DNA of 36,905 bases from RUG11894 sp964344335. Its GTDB lineage: Bacteria; Bacillota; Clostridia; Peptostreptococcales; Anaerovoracaceae. The stretch covers positions 1 to 36,905 of the forward strand of contig CAYFMW010000015.1 in assembly GCA_964344335.1 (NCBI GenBank), written 5' to 3'. The number at the start of each line of letters is the position of its first letter. Position 1 is the first letter of the stretch. The notes beneath the pieces were generated by a model. It was not told the origin of the DNA. It was given only the letters and a program-made list of their open reading frames with translations, and searched no databases. Both the position numbers and the translations under genes were made by a program. Positions 1-8,817 of the stretch are shown in pieces.

Positions 1-90
1 GTCCCATCCATAGATGTCCTTAAAGAAAGCAAATTCATCTGCCATGCCAAATACCTGATTAATGTCACGCATACCGCTAACTCTTCCCAT
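1..90 (-). CDS. Partial unknown protein, N-terminal 30 residues
   Basis: A minus-strand reading frame starts at an ATG at 88-90 and stays open for all 30 codons to the left window edge. A GAGGA stretch lies about 7 nt upstream of the ATG on that strand, a reasonable ribosome site. The peptide begins MGRVSGMRDINQVFGMADEF and continues with an aromatic-rich stretch. I do not recognise the family and infer no function. The gene is divergent from the broken ilvD that begins within a few bases of its start, so the junction between them probably marks a rearrangement. The alternative is that this is chance coding; a frame this short could be open by luck. Confidence 0.4.
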   Translation of the reverse strand, partial: MGRVSGMRDINQVFGMADEFAFFKDIYGWD

Positions 91-92
91 CG

Positions 93-715
93 CTCAGTCC
101 TCACAATGTATTGGATTTTGGTGAAGCTGGCGGAGTAGCCGCACTTGTAAAGCAAGCTATAGATGCGGGACATATCGACGGAAGTACAGGAACCCTTTAT
201 GGAAAGACTCTCGGTGAGTATGTTAAAAATGCGAGGGTGACGAATCCGGAAGTGATTCGCCCCTTCGACAATCCTTACGACGAGCAAGGAGGTTTGGCAA
301 TCCTGAGAGGAAACCTTTCGCCCGAAGGGTGCATCATTAAAACCGGCGCCGTACTTCCCGAGATGCTTGAGCATAGTGGCAGAGCCAAAGTATATGATAG
401 CGAACACGCGTGTTATAAAGGCATGTTGGCGGGAGAAGTTAAGGATGGCGATTGTGTCGTCATACGCTATGAAGGACCGGTTGCCGGTCCGGGTATGCGC
501 GAGATGCTCACAATTACCAATCTTATTCGTGATATGGGCTTGGATAGAACCGTGTCTCTCGTAACTGACGGGCAAAATGGTAATGTCCACCTCCGAATGC
601 AACTAGAGGTGTACTTGCTAAATACGCGGCCCTGACTCTGCCTGCAACGCACGGTGCGAGGATGTGCGGGGATCCTTCATACGAGAACACCCTGATATCT
701 ATTCGCGACGAATGA
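93..715 (+). pseudogene. ilvD: Dihydroxy-acid dehydratase remnant (ilvD), truncated and internally deleted
   Basis: IlvD makes 2-keto acids from dihydroxy acids in branched-chain amino acid synthesis. The frame from about 93 reads LSPHNVLDFGEAGGVAAL and runs through the family-typical GGLAILRGNLSPEGCIIKTG, AKVYDSE and VVIRYEGPVAGPGMREML segments to VTDG at about 570. It then leaves the family: the expected RFSGGT active-site serine region and roughly 90 following residues are missing. From 608 a different frame gives GVLAKYAAL followed by about 26 residues to a TGA at 713-715, which resembles the extreme C-terminus of the family. The N-terminal half with the iron-sulfur cysteines is absent. 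I see a 5' truncation plus an internal deletion with a frame change, so this cannot make an active enzyme. Substrate class within the IlvD/Edd family is inferred. Confidence 0.75.
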
Positions 716-777
716 GTAGTTGTAAATGATTTTACAGGAACCTTCTAATGTCGCAAGGAGAATCTTGTGTCAGTCGG

Positions 778-804
778 TCATCACTGACAAAAGGTCAGTG
801 ATGA
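778..804. repeat. Perfect 11-bp inverted repeat
   Basis: TCATCACTGAC (778-788), loop AAAAG, GTCAGTGATGA (794-804). The stem is perfect but has no U-run on either side, so it is a poor terminator on its own. It lies between the ilvD remnant and the terminator of the DUF4428-type gene. It could be a protein-binding palindrome or RNA hairpin of unknown role. Confidence 0.6.
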
Positions 805-813
805 TATAAATGA

Positions 814-850
814 AAAGCCCCTTGAAAATCCACATTTTACAAGGGGTTTT
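814..850 (-). terminator. Rho-independent terminator of the DUF4428-type gene
   Basis: A stem pairs AAAAGCCCCTTG (814-824 region) with CAAGGGGTTTT (840-850), flanked by A/T runs on both sides. It lies about 30 bases past the stop of the minus-strand gene at 883 and has a U-run on that strand. The symmetric flanks mean it could also stop plus-strand transcripts leaving the ilvD remnant. Confidence 0.75.
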
Positions 851-882
851 CATCATTTAATTTGCTGAGGATGCGCGCTCTG

Positions 883-1623
883 CTACTTGGCGCCTTCCTC
901 TTCCGAAAGGCTCTTGTCGCGCAGTTCCAGAAGGGTATCTTTTATTTCATTTGCCATATTCTCGTACTTAAGATATTCCGCGTTTCGCTTCCTGGAATCT
1001 GTTGTAGCACTCAGAGTTTTCAGCACGAGATCCTTCTTGCTGGAAGTCGAGTCGAGCTTAAGCGGTGCGGCTCCGGTTCTTGTGCCTTCGATCTCCACGG
1101 TGTCGCTGTTGAGTTGGAACCTCATTTCGTTGAAATAGGGTGTGTTGACATAGATGATTACATCGAAGTCGTAGCTGTAGAGAAATCTCGGCGGATTGTA
1201 GCTTTCTTCCGTCGTTTTGCCTTCGCTGTCTTTAACCTCGCGCATTATCTCGTCTTCTTCCTCGTCGATTACTACTTCGCAGCCTGTAATCTGAGAATAT
1301 TTAAGAACATCCGGGTTGCCCGCCTTTGCGCTGCTGCCCGTGCTGACCATGAACATACTCGCTCCCTCATCCAAGAGAACTCGGCCTTCCTCGCCGCCCA
1401 TGATGCGAGTAATGTTGAATGCATTTACGAGCTGTTGATTCTTTTCTCTATATTCGAGCTGAGCTCTAATCTCGTCGACAGTGCTGCTGCGCCTGTCGGA
1501 AAACCACGGCGAGAGTTTTGCGGCGCAGTCTTTGCATAAATTCCCGTCCTGCAACTTGCGATTACCGAACAGTCCTATCTTAGAACCGCAGATATGGCAG
1601 ATTTTTCTATCAAACAGACCCAT
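883..1623 (-). CDS. Zinc-ribbon protein with DUF4428-like N-terminus
   Basis: A 246-residue protein with an N-terminal treble-clef or ribbon: CHICG at about residues 8-12, then CKDC around residue 30, two CxxC knuckles followed by a basic, tryptophan-containing segment. This pattern (MGLFDRK..C..CG...GNRKL.DG.LC..C) is what I associate with the DUF4428 domain of Firmicutes proteins. The rest is a mixed helical and beta region with an acidic stretch (EEEDE) and a lysine-rich C-terminus. There is no signal peptide or membrane segment, so it is probably cytoplasmic. The start at 1623 was chosen over an upstream in-frame ATG because GGAGG lies just before it and the zinc motif begins immediately. 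It is monocistronic with its own terminator. Function is unknown. Confidence 0.75.
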   Translation of the reverse strand: MGLFDRKICHICGSKIGLFGNRKLQDGNLCKDCAAKLSPWFSDRRSSTVDEIRAQLEYREKNQQLVNAFNITRIMGGEEGRVLLDEGASMFMVSTGSSAKAGNPDVLKYSQITGCEVVIDEEEDEIMREVKDSEGKTTEESYNPPRFLYSYDFDVIIYVNTPYFNEMRFQLNSDTVEIEGTRTGAAPLKLDSTSSKKDLVLKTLSATTDSRKRNAEYLKYENMANEIKDTLLELRDKSLSEEEGAK

Positions 1624-1803
1624 TTTTGCTCCTCCTTGAAATCGGATGTAAAAAGTCAAATTTGTTATCTTCCGAGGAAGACAGTTTCTAAAACCTAATT
1701 CAATAGTACACTAATCTGCGGAAAGATAAAAGGGAGGATTTGCTTAGCTCTAAAGATAAGAAAACAGGAAATTCTGCGGCTGTATTTTGATCTGCTGTCG
1801 TGG

Positions 1804-1809
1804 TATACT
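1804..1809 (+). promoter_or_regulatory. Extended -10 promoter for the threonine aldolase operon
   Basis: TATACT at 1804-1809 is preceded by TGG, an extended -10 arrangement, and lies about 22 nt before the ATG of the next gene. No good -35 box is seen at 16-18 nt. AGGAGGAAT follows as ribosome site. It probably drives the whole 1832-8493 gene set. Confidence 0.55.
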
Positions 1810-1831
1810 TTACAATTAGGAGGAATATAAA

Positions 1832-2857
1832 ATGGTATCTTTTGAAAATGATTATAATGTCGGAGCCTGCCCCGAAATTTTGAAGAGACTTGAGGAGACT
1901 AACTTCGATAAGACAACGGGTTACGGGGGCGATCCCTACTGTGAATCCGCCAGAAAGAAGATAAAAAAGGCCGTCGGAAACCCGGATGCTGATGTCTGGT
2001 TTTTAGTCGGCGGAACTCAGACCAATATGACCGTAATTGCGGGTATGCTAAAGCTTCACGAGGGAGTTATCGCCGCCAATAGCGGGCATATCAGTCTGGA
2101 CGAATCCGGCGCAATAGAATATACGGGACACAAGGTTATAGAATTCCCCGAGCACGACGGAAAGCTCAATGCCGCCGAGGTGGAAAAATATCTCGAGGGA
2201 TTCTTCGCGGATCCCTGGCACGAGCATCAGGTTATCCCCGGCATGATTTATATTTCCTGGCCGACGGAATACGGCACTCTTTATTCCAAGGCTGAGCTGC
2301 AGGAACTGCAGGCACTCTGCAAGAAATATTCGCTTACATTTTTCGTGGACGGAGCCAGGCTCGGATACGGTCTTGCCAGCGATGCCGCCGATGTTACCCT
2401 CCCCGAACTCTCCGAACTCTGCGATGTATTCTATATCGGAGGCACTAAGGTCGGGGCGCTGTTCGGCGAGGCGGTAGTGTTTACGAAGGGAAATACTCCT
2501 GTTTATTTCAAAAACATCATCAAGAAGCACGGCGGATTGCTCGCGAAGGGGAGGCTGCTCGGAATTCAGTTCGACACCCTGTTTACGGATAATCTCTATA
2601 TGAAGATAAGCCGTCATGCAATGGAGATGGCCTACAGGATGAAGGAAATTTTCCTTCGCAAGGGCTACGAAATGTACATAGATTCGCCCACGAACCAGCA
2701 GTTCTTTATAGTGACGGACGAGCAGGCGGAGAGAATAGGAAAGAAGGTCGCCTTCAGCAATTGGGCCGCCCTCGATGACGGGCGCAAGGCCATCCGTTTT
2801 GTGGCGAGCTGGGCGACGAACGAAGAAGACTTAAGAGTTCTTGAAGAAACCATTTAA
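1832..2857 (+). CDS. Low-specificity threonine aldolase / beta-eliminating lyase family
   Basis: A 341-residue fold-type I PLP enzyme expected to cleave threonine or allo-threonine to glycine and acetaldehyde in the cytoplasm. The PLP lysine is K206 in the GGTKVG motif, and the preceding FVDGARLGYGLA segment supplies the cofactor-binding Asp. The N-terminal FENDYNVGACPEIL start and the GGTQTNMTVI stretch fit the family, and the length is normal. AGGAGGAATATAAA precedes the ATG. It is the first gene of an apparent operon; the M3 peptidase gene starts 12 nt after its stop. The family includes several relatives with other beta-hydroxy amino acid substrates, so the exact substrate is not certain. 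Confidence 0.82.
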   Translation: MVSFENDYNVGACPEILKRLEETNFDKTTGYGGDPYCESARKKIKKAVGNPDADVWFLVGGTQTNMTVIAGMLKLHEGVIAANSGHISLDESGAIEYTGHKVIEFPEHDGKLNAAEVEKYLEGFFADPWHEHQVIPGMIYISWPTEYGTLYSKAELQELQALCKKYSLTFFVDGARLGYGLASDAADVTLPELSELCDVFYIGGTKVGALFGEAVVFTKGNTPVYFKNIIKKHGGLLAKGRLLGIQFDTLFTDNLYMKISRHAMEMAYRMKEIFLRKGYEMYIDSPTNQQFFIVTDEQAERIGKKVAFSNWAALDDGRKAIRFVASWATNEEDLRVLEETI

Positions 2858-2869
2858 CTTAGAAAGATT

Positions 2870-4813
2870 ATGAACACAAATACGAAAAAAATATTTGCGC
2901 TCTTAGTGGCGCTAATAATTTCGCTGAGCTCGCTCTCGCCGAGCTTTGCGGCCTGCACTTACAACTCTTATTACGATTATAAGGAACACAGGGAACTCGA
3001 GAGCAGCGATCTTATTTACAGCGGTTTCGATCCGGCAACTATGAACAGCGCTCTTAAGATGATAGAGAAGAATAACAAAGCAGGCGGAGACGAGAAGGAG
3101 CTTAGGCAGGCATATGATGAACTTCTAAGAGAATACGACAGGCTCCGCACTCAAAGTGCTCTTATAAGTATACAGTATTATGCCGATGTCCACGACGAGG
3201 AGGCGGCTGCCGAAGAACGCCGGCTCAGCGAACTTGCCGTTGAGTTGGGCGACAAATCCATGCTGGCCATAAAATCCATTCTGCAGGGCCCTATGAGCCA
3301 TGTAATAGCAGATGAGGTTAGTGAGGCCAATCGGGAGTATATCGAAGAATATGAGGAGATGAGCGACGAGATGAAGGAACTCATCAAGAGAGAAACTCAG
3401 CTCACTCAAGATTATCATGCCGAGATTTCCAAGGCTCAGGAGGCGGGAGGATCGTACGACGAAATAGTTCAGGCGGAGCACGATGCTACTGCTCCCATAT
3501 TTCTGGAACTCGTACAGATTCGCGACAGAATGGCCAAGATTGACGGTTACGACAACTACTCGGATTATGCTTACGAGATGTATTACCGTGATTTCGACCC
3601 GGAGGATATAGCGGAGCTGAGGCAGGCGGTGAAGGACGAATTCGCACCTCTTGTGAATGAATTCTACTATAAATGGTCGAGCCTTCAGGAGCCCAGAATC
3701 GCTCCCGCGGGCGGAGAGAAGATCCTCGATCAACTGGAGCCCGGGATAAAGGGCGTCTCTCCCGAACTTTCAAAGAGCTGGGACTATATGCGGAAGTATC
3801 ATACCTATGATATCGAAGACTCGGACAGCAAGGCGGAGGTCGGCTTCACGATGAGCCTGCCGGATTACGGTTGCGCCTACATATTCATGAAGCCTTACGG
3901 TGGAGTTTATGATTACACGACCATGGTTCACGAGTTCGGGCACTACAACGCGGATTTTCATAATACTGAGATACCGATGTATCAGTGGTTTACCATAGAT
4001 GTAATGGAGATACAGTCTCAGGGGCTTCAGCTGCTTATGGTGCCGCATTACTCGAAGATATTCGGTGCCAAGGCTACGGAATACATCGAGACTTATGAGC
4101 TTACGAATTTAGCTTATTCCGTGACCGCAGGGTTTCAATTCGATGAATTTCAGGACACTATATACAGAAACCCCGATATGACAATCGAGGAAATCGATGA
4201 ACTTGCGGGCAGGCTGGACGACGAATACAACTCCGGCTACAACTATTACGCCGAGCAGAGTTGGGTGGAGATCAGTCATAATTTCGAGAGTCCAATGTAT
4301 TACATTTCCTATGCGACATCTGCGCTCGCCGCTCTGGAGATCTACGAACAGTCACATGAGAACCGAGATGAGGCCATAGACTGCTATATGAGAATAAGTG
4401 CGCTTCCCACAGAAGTCCAGTTCCAAGAGGCTCTGGAGATAGCGGGCATAAGCAATATGATCGACGAGGATAATATCAGAGCTCTTGCAGAGGCTTATCA
4501 TGAGAGATATTTCCTCTACGAAGGTGAGGAAAAACCGAACGAAGATGTGGAGCAGCCGGGCACGGAAGATAAAGTGCCGAGCGAGGATAAGGCGCAGAGC
4601 GAAGAGCCGGAAGCGAAAGATCCGTTTAAAATTGTAACCAAAATTGTGGCAGCGGTATTTTTAGTTCTCGGCGTGATCTTTGTCATCGTCGGATCCCGTA
4701 AAAAAGACAATTCGCATGTTTCGGATAAGGCAGAGATTCCGGACAGCGAAGATACTGCAGTTTCCACAGATATTCAGGAAAGTACGACCAGTTTGGATAA
4801 TCAGGATGAATAA
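2870..4813 (+). CDS. Extracytoplasmic M3-family (oligoendopeptidase F-like) metallopeptidase with membrane anchor
   Basis: A 647-residue zinc peptidase. The active site is HEFGH at residues 354-358, with the third zinc ligand probably E380 in DVMEIQSQG, 26 residues on, as expected for M3 peptidases. Unlike cytoplasmic PepF, it starts with a signal peptide (lysines, a leucine-rich core, then SPSFAA ending near residue 28). It ends with an acidic Pro/Glu linker, one transmembrane helix (about residues 590-608) and a charged tail. I therefore infer an enzyme tethered outside the membrane that trims peptides. It follows the threonine aldolase-like gene by 12 nt, and the next gene (ABC exporter) starts inside its last codons. 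The last roughly 80 residues are low-complexity and variable. Family assignment is secure; the substrate is unknown. Confidence 0.85.
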   Translation: MNTNTKKIFALLVALIISLSSLSPSFAACTYNSYYDYKEHRELESSDLIYSGFDPATMNSALKMIEKNNKAGGDEKELRQAYDELLREYDRLRTQSALISIQYYADVHDEEAAAEERRLSELAVELGDKSMLAIKSILQGPMSHVIADEVSEANREYIEEYEEMSDEMKELIKRETQLTQDYHAEISKAQEAGGSYDEIVQAEHDATAPIFLELVQIRDRMAKIDGYDNYSDYAYEMYYRDFDPEDIAELRQAVKDEFAPLVNEFYYKWSSLQEPRIAPAGGEKILDQLEPGIKGVSPELSKSWDYMRKYHTYDIEDSDSKAEVGFTMSLPDYGCAYIFMKPYGGVYDYTTMVHEFGHYNADFHNTEIPMYQWFTIDVMEIQSQGLQLLMVPHYSKIFGAKATEYIETYELTNLAYSVTAGFQFDEFQDTIYRNPDMTIEEIDELAGRLDDEYNSGYNYYAEQSWVEISHNFESPMYYISYATSALAALEIYEQSHENRDEAIDCYMRISALPTEVQFQEALEIAGISNMIDEDNIRALAEAYHERYFLYEGEEKPNEDVEQPGTEDKVPSEDKAQSEEPEAKDPFKIVTKIVAAVFLVLGVIFVIVGSRKKDNSHVSDKAEIPDSEDTAVSTDIQESTTSLDNQDE

Positions 4814-6590
4814 TAATAAAATAGATTACAGAAACAGTTCGGGCCTGAAGATATTCCTACACTACTATAAGCCTCATATTAAGCTGTTTTGTGTGGATAT
4901 TTTCAGCGCCCTTATAGTGACGGCGATAGACCTGGCCTTTCCCTATGTTTCCCGACAGGCGATGATGAATCTTATACCCGAGAAGAATTTTACAGCTTTC
5001 TTCATCGTAATGTTGATATGCATCGCGGCATACATTGCTAAAGGCTTCTTATATTATATTGTAACTCGCTGGGGTCACGAGTTCGGAGTGAGGGTCGAAG
5101 CCGATATGCGCAGAGATGTATTTGCGCACATGCAGACACTCTCGTTTTCTTACTACGATGTGAACCGCACGGGCAAGCTGATGTCGAGGGTCATCACAGA
5201 TTTGAACGAGATATCGGAGCTGGCTCACCACGGACCGGAGAATGTAATACTCTCCGTAATCACCATAGTCGGTGCTGTCGTCATAATGTTCACGATCGAT
5301 GTAAGACTTGCGACTGTTATGCTCATCCTTATCCCTTTACTCGCTGTACTTATTATGACCAGAAGGCGCCAGATGAGGCTTGCCAATATCGAGGTTAAAG
5401 CGAAGACTGCCGAGATAAATGTCGCTATAGAATCTTCTCTTTCGGGCATGAGAACCGCAAAGGCCTTCGCAAACGAGGAGTCCGAGATAGACAAGTTCGC
5501 GGAAGCCAACAGGCAGCTGGTTGCGGCAAAGGGCGAGTCCTATAGACAGATGGCTATCTTCCACGGGTTTTCCGAGACCGGGACGACTATAATGCAGGTC
5601 TTCGTCGTATTATTCGGAGGCTTTCTTATAATGCAGGACCGCCTCGATTTTCTGGATTTGGTCACATTCACGCTATATGTCTCAACTTTCACCTCTCCGG
5701 TTAGAAGGCTCACTATGTTCATGGATCAGTATCTCTCGGGCTCCGCGGGATTCGGACGCTTTCTGGAGCTGATGAGGACAGAACCCGCAATTCAGGATTC
5801 CCCCGATGCCGCGGATTTGACGGATGTCGAAGGAAGCATAAGCTTCGAGAATGTATCCTTCCATTACGGGAACGCTGTGGAGGTACTGAAGGATATCGAT
5901 CTTGAGATTCGGGCCGGCGAGAATTTCGCCTTCGTCGGGGCCTCGGGAAGCGGTAAGACCACCATCTGCCACCTCATACCGCGCTTCTACGATGTAATCG
6001 AGGGCAGTATAAAGGTCGACGGAAGGGATGTGCGCAGCATAACTCAAAAATCCCTCAGGGATAACATCGGAATAGTACAGCAGGATGTCTTCGTCTTTGC
6101 CGATACCATAATGGAAAATATTCGTTACGGCAGACCCGATGCGAGCGATCTGGAAGTCATAGCGGCTGCCAAGTACGCGGAGATTCACGACGATATAATG
6201 GCTTTGCCTTCCGGCTACGAGACCTTCACCGGCGAAAGGGGGGTTATGCTCTCGGGCGGACAAAAGCAGAGGGTTTCCATTGCCAGGGTCTTCCTCAAGA
6301 ATCCGCAGATAGTAATACTCGATGAGGCCACCAGCGCTCTGGACAGCGTCACGGAGGCTCACATACAGCTTGCCTTCGACAAGCTCTGCGAAGGAAGGAC
6401 CGCGATAATAATAGCCCACAGGCTCTCCACGGTTCGCAAATGCGATCGGATAGCAGTATTGGATGACGGCAGGGTTGTCGAGCTCGGCAGCCATGACGAA
6501 CTTGTGGATTTAAACGGAGAATATGCGAGGCTCATACATGCTCAGGAACTCATCAGGAACAACGAAGAAGAGAATTTTAAAACTTGTTAA
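4806..6590 (+). CDS. ABC exporter, fused membrane and ATPase domains
   Basis: A 594-residue half-transporter of the MsbA/BmrA/LmrA type, acting as a dimer. Six transmembrane helices occupy roughly residues 20-310. The nucleotide-binding domain follows, with Walker A GASGSGKTT near residue 378, a Q-loop (IVQQDVFVF), signature LSGGQ near 482, Walker B IVILDEA near 502 and the H-loop IIAHRLSTV. The start at ATG 4806 overlaps the peptidase gene by 8 nt; an upstream open stretch inside the peptidase frame was not used because it has no ribosome site. Translational coupling is likely. Placement between a surface peptidase and a surface nucleotidase suggests export of a peptide, lipid or drug, but the substrate cannot be read from sequence. 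Confidence 0.9.
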   Translation: MNNNKIDYRNSSGLKIFLHYYKPHIKLFCVDIFSALIVTAIDLAFPYVSRQAMMNLIPEKNFTAFFIVMLICIAAYIAKGFLYYIVTRWGHEFGVRVEADMRRDVFAHMQTLSFSYYDVNRTGKLMSRVITDLNEISELAHHGPENVILSVITIVGAVVIMFTIDVRLATVMLILIPLLAVLIMTRRRQMRLANIEVKAKTAEINVAIESSLSGMRTAKAFANEESEIDKFAEANRQLVAAKGESYRQMAIFHGFSETGTTIMQVFVVLFGGFLIMQDRLDFLDLVTFTLYVSTFTSPVRRLTMFMDQYLSGSAGFGRFLELMRTEPAIQDSPDAADLTDVEGSISFENVSFHYGNAVEVLKDIDLEIRAGENFAFVGASGSGKTTICHLIPRFYDVIEGSIKVDGRDVRSITQKSLRDNIGIVQQDVFVFADTIMENIRYGRPDASDLEVIAAAKYAEIHDDIMALPSGYETFTGERGVMLSGGQKQRVSIARVFLKNPQIVILDEATSALDSVTEAHIQLAFDKLCEGRTAIIIAHRLSTVRKCDRIAVLDDGRVVELGSHDELVDLNGEYARLIHAQELIRNNEEENFKTC

Positions 6591-8493
6591 ACTTGCGTTA
6601 GCAGTAATAATATTCGCGCTGTTTGTGCAATCGGCCTTTGCCGGTTCGCATCAAAGTGAGCGGCGCATCAGGATACTCTTTACAAGCGATATACACAGCT
6701 ATCTGTTTCCCGTGCGCTCCAAGATGCAGGGCAAAGTGAGGGAGCACGGTGGTGCTGCAAGGCTCAAGACATTGATAGACCGCTACAGGGACGAAAACAG
6801 CGTCTATCTTGATTGCGGCGATTTTTCCATGGGCACTCCGGTGCAGAGCGATTTTGCCGGCGACGCGTTTGAACTTCGCATGCTGGGGGCTTTGGGCTGC
6901 GATGTAGTTACATTCGGAAACCATGAATTCGACTACGGAACACCGGGTCTCGACTCAATGCTAAAAGCTGCTGTGTCCAGCGGAGATCGGCTTCCGGCCA
7001 TCGTGGAATCTTCGATTTCATTCGAAGGAGAGCTGAGCGAGGATCAAAAACTTCTAAAGAATAATTATGACTCGGGACTTGTTCAGCGCGCGATTACTTT
7101 GGAAGTAAACGGCATGAATATTACCGTATTCGGCCTGATGGGCGAAGATGCCGTCGAATGCGCTCCGGAGAGCGGGCAGATTTGGCGAGCAGCCAAGGAT
7201 ACGGCAAAATTGATGGTGCAGGAGTACGGGGATAGCAGCGACCTCCTTATATGTCTATCCCACAGCGGAACCAAGGGCGACGGCAGCGAAGGCGAGGATG
7301 CGGAGCTCGCAAAAGAGGTTCCGGGCATAGATGTAATTATCAGCGGGCATACCCATAGCGTTCTGAAGCAAGCGGCGTTGGTGAACGGCAGCATCATAGC
7401 CAGCTGCGGGGAATATGCCTCCTATCTTGGTGTTATGGATTTGATAATTGCCGAGGACGGAGGCGTCAGCCTTGCAAATTATGAGTTGGTGTCCTGCGAT
7501 GAAAGCGTGGAGGAAGATCCCGCAATAGCGGAAAAGGCGGAAGCTGTAAAAGCTAAGATCGACGAGGATTATCTCTCGAAGTACGGCTACACCTACGACG
7601 AACCTATAGCATACAGCAATTTCGACTTCATGTCCCTTGAGGAGATGCTGGCTTCGCATCAGGAATATAATATAGGTAATCTGATAGCCGATTCCTATAT
7701 CTTTACAGCCAAAAAGAACGGCATTGAAGACATAGATGTGGCGATTGTTTCGTTCGGAACTATCAGGAGCTCGATACTTGAAGGTCCTGTTACGGCGGCA
7801 GATGCTTTCCGGATATGTTCGCTCGGAATGGGTGAGGACGGCTCCGCCGGACATGCTATCGTAAGCGCGTACCTGAGCGGTAGAGAGCTTAAGCTACTGG
7901 TGGAGATAGATGCTACCCTCGGTGAAATTAAGGATTATGTAAGGATGAGCTATTCGGGCCTGCATTACAGATTTAACACGAAGCGCATACCCATGGACAG
8001 GGTTACAAGCGTGGGATTGGACCGCGGAGGCGGTATAGTTGAGCTGCTCGAAGACGATATGCTCTATAAAGTTTGTTGCAATATGTACGCAGCCAATATG
8101 CTTGGAATGGTTAACAACCTCAGCAAAGGTATTCTTAAAATAGAGCCCAAATTTGAAGACGGAAGCCTCGTAGATGATTTTAAGAAGTGCCGCATTAAGA
8201 CGCCGGATGGGGCGGAAATAAAGGAATGGACGGCTCTTGCAGGATATATGGCTTCCTTTATGCATGGCGAATCCGGCCTCCCTGAAATTCCCGATCTTTA
8301 CAGCTCGGTCGACGGGCGTAAGGTTAAGTACGAAGAGGGCGGACTTGCAGTTATAAACAGCCCCGGACCTGTCGCGCAGATAATGATAGGCGCGGTGCTG
8401 CTGGGATTGGTTTTGGTTGTCATAATCATATTTACGGTAAGAAGAATGCTTCGCAGAGCTGCCGAGAAGCGCAGGGCGGATTTTCGGGAATGA
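6538..8493 (+). CDS. Membrane-anchored 5'-nucleotidase / 2',3'-cyclic phosphodiesterase family
   Basis: A 651-residue secreted metallophosphoesterase. After a lysine-rich N-terminus and hydrophobic signal (ending about SAFAG) comes the calcineurin-like domain with the metal motifs FTSDIHS, GNHEFDYG and GHTHS, then the 5'-nucleotidase C-terminal domain. It releases phosphate from nucleotides outside the cell. The C-terminus is a single membrane helix followed by an arginine-rich tail, not a sortase signal. I chose ATG 6538 (GCGAGG 7 nt upstream); ATG 6523 is also possible with a closer GGAG. Either start lies within the ABC exporter gene, an overlap of 53-68 nt, implying coupled translation. 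The DIHS motif replaces the commoner DxHG form. Confidence 0.85.
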   Translation: MLRNSSGTTKKRILKLVKLALAVIIFALFVQSAFAGSHQSERRIRILFTSDIHSYLFPVRSKMQGKVREHGGAARLKTLIDRYRDENSVYLDCGDFSMGTPVQSDFAGDAFELRMLGALGCDVVTFGNHEFDYGTPGLDSMLKAAVSSGDRLPAIVESSISFEGELSEDQKLLKNNYDSGLVQRAITLEVNGMNITVFGLMGEDAVECAPESGQIWRAAKDTAKLMVQEYGDSSDLLICLSHSGTKGDGSEGEDAELAKEVPGIDVIISGHTHSVLKQAALVNGSIIASCGEYASYLGVMDLIIAEDGGVSLANYELVSCDESVEEDPAIAEKAEAVKAKIDEDYLSKYGYTYDEPIAYSNFDFMSLEEMLASHQEYNIGNLIADSYIFTAKKNGIEDIDVAIVSFGTIRSSILEGPVTAADAFRICSLGMGEDGSAGHAIVSAYLSGRELKLLVEIDATLGEIKDYVRMSYSGLHYRFNTKRIPMDRVTSVGLDRGGGIVELLEDDMLYKVCCNMYAANMLGMVNNLSKGILKIEPKFEDGSLVDDFKKCRIKTPDGAEIKEWTALAGYMASFMHGESGLPEIPDLYSSVDGRKVKYEEGGLAVINSPGPVAQIMIGAVLLGLVLVVIIIFTVRRMLRRAAEKRRADFRE

Positions 8494-8521
8494 TACCCGT
8501 CAATTTCCTTGCTGCCCCGTC

Positions 8522-8551
8522 TTGGCAAAATATGCCCGAAGGCCTTATAAT
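8522..8551 (+). promoter_or_regulatory. Promoter for the small membrane protein
   Basis: TTGGCA (8522-8527), 18-nt spacer, TATAAT (8546-8551). It is a strong consensus pair lying 30 nt before the ATG at 8582, so this small gene is transcribed independently of the operon upstream. Confidence 0.7.
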
Positions 8552-8581
8552 AAAAGAGGAATATGAAAGGAAGGGATTATC

Positions 8582-8767
8582 ATGAGAAAAAAGGAAAAGA
8601 TAGCGAAAGCTAAGCGCCGCAATTGTTGCAAATTCTTTTTCTTCAATTTATTGAAGATTTTTGTTCTTATCTGTGCCGTAAAGTCCATCCGTGCGACTTG
8701 CGAGGCGAACAAGAGAGCCGAAGAGGCAAGACTCGCAGCGGAAGATGACTCCGAGGGAACCCTGTAA
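8582..8767 (+). CDS. Small single-pass membrane protein, 61 residues
   Basis: The peptide has a very basic N-terminus (RKKEKIAKAKRR), a cysteine pair, one hydrophobic segment (about residues 17-33, rich in Phe, Leu and Ile) and a charged, probably helical tail rich in Ala and Glu. GGAAGGG precedes the ATG by 6 nt and a near-consensus promoter stands upstream, so I regard it as a real gene despite its size. The layout predicts a cytoplasmic N-terminus by the positive-inside rule. No known family is recognised and no function is proposed. It sits between the surface-hydrolase operon and a convergent exonuclease gene. Confidence 0.6.
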   Translation: MRKKEKIAKAKRRNCCKFFFFNLLKIFVLICAVKSIRATCEANKRAEEARLAAEDDSEGTL

Positions 8768-8817
8768 AGTCTTATCGGAATTTAGACTACTTTGAATAGT
8801 CAGCGCCGCAGATGATT

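Noticed and set aside
862..1539. Long plus-strand frame opposite the DUF4428-type gene
   Set aside because: No ribosome site and no recognisable domain; the minus-strand frame has zinc motifs, GGAGG and a terminator.
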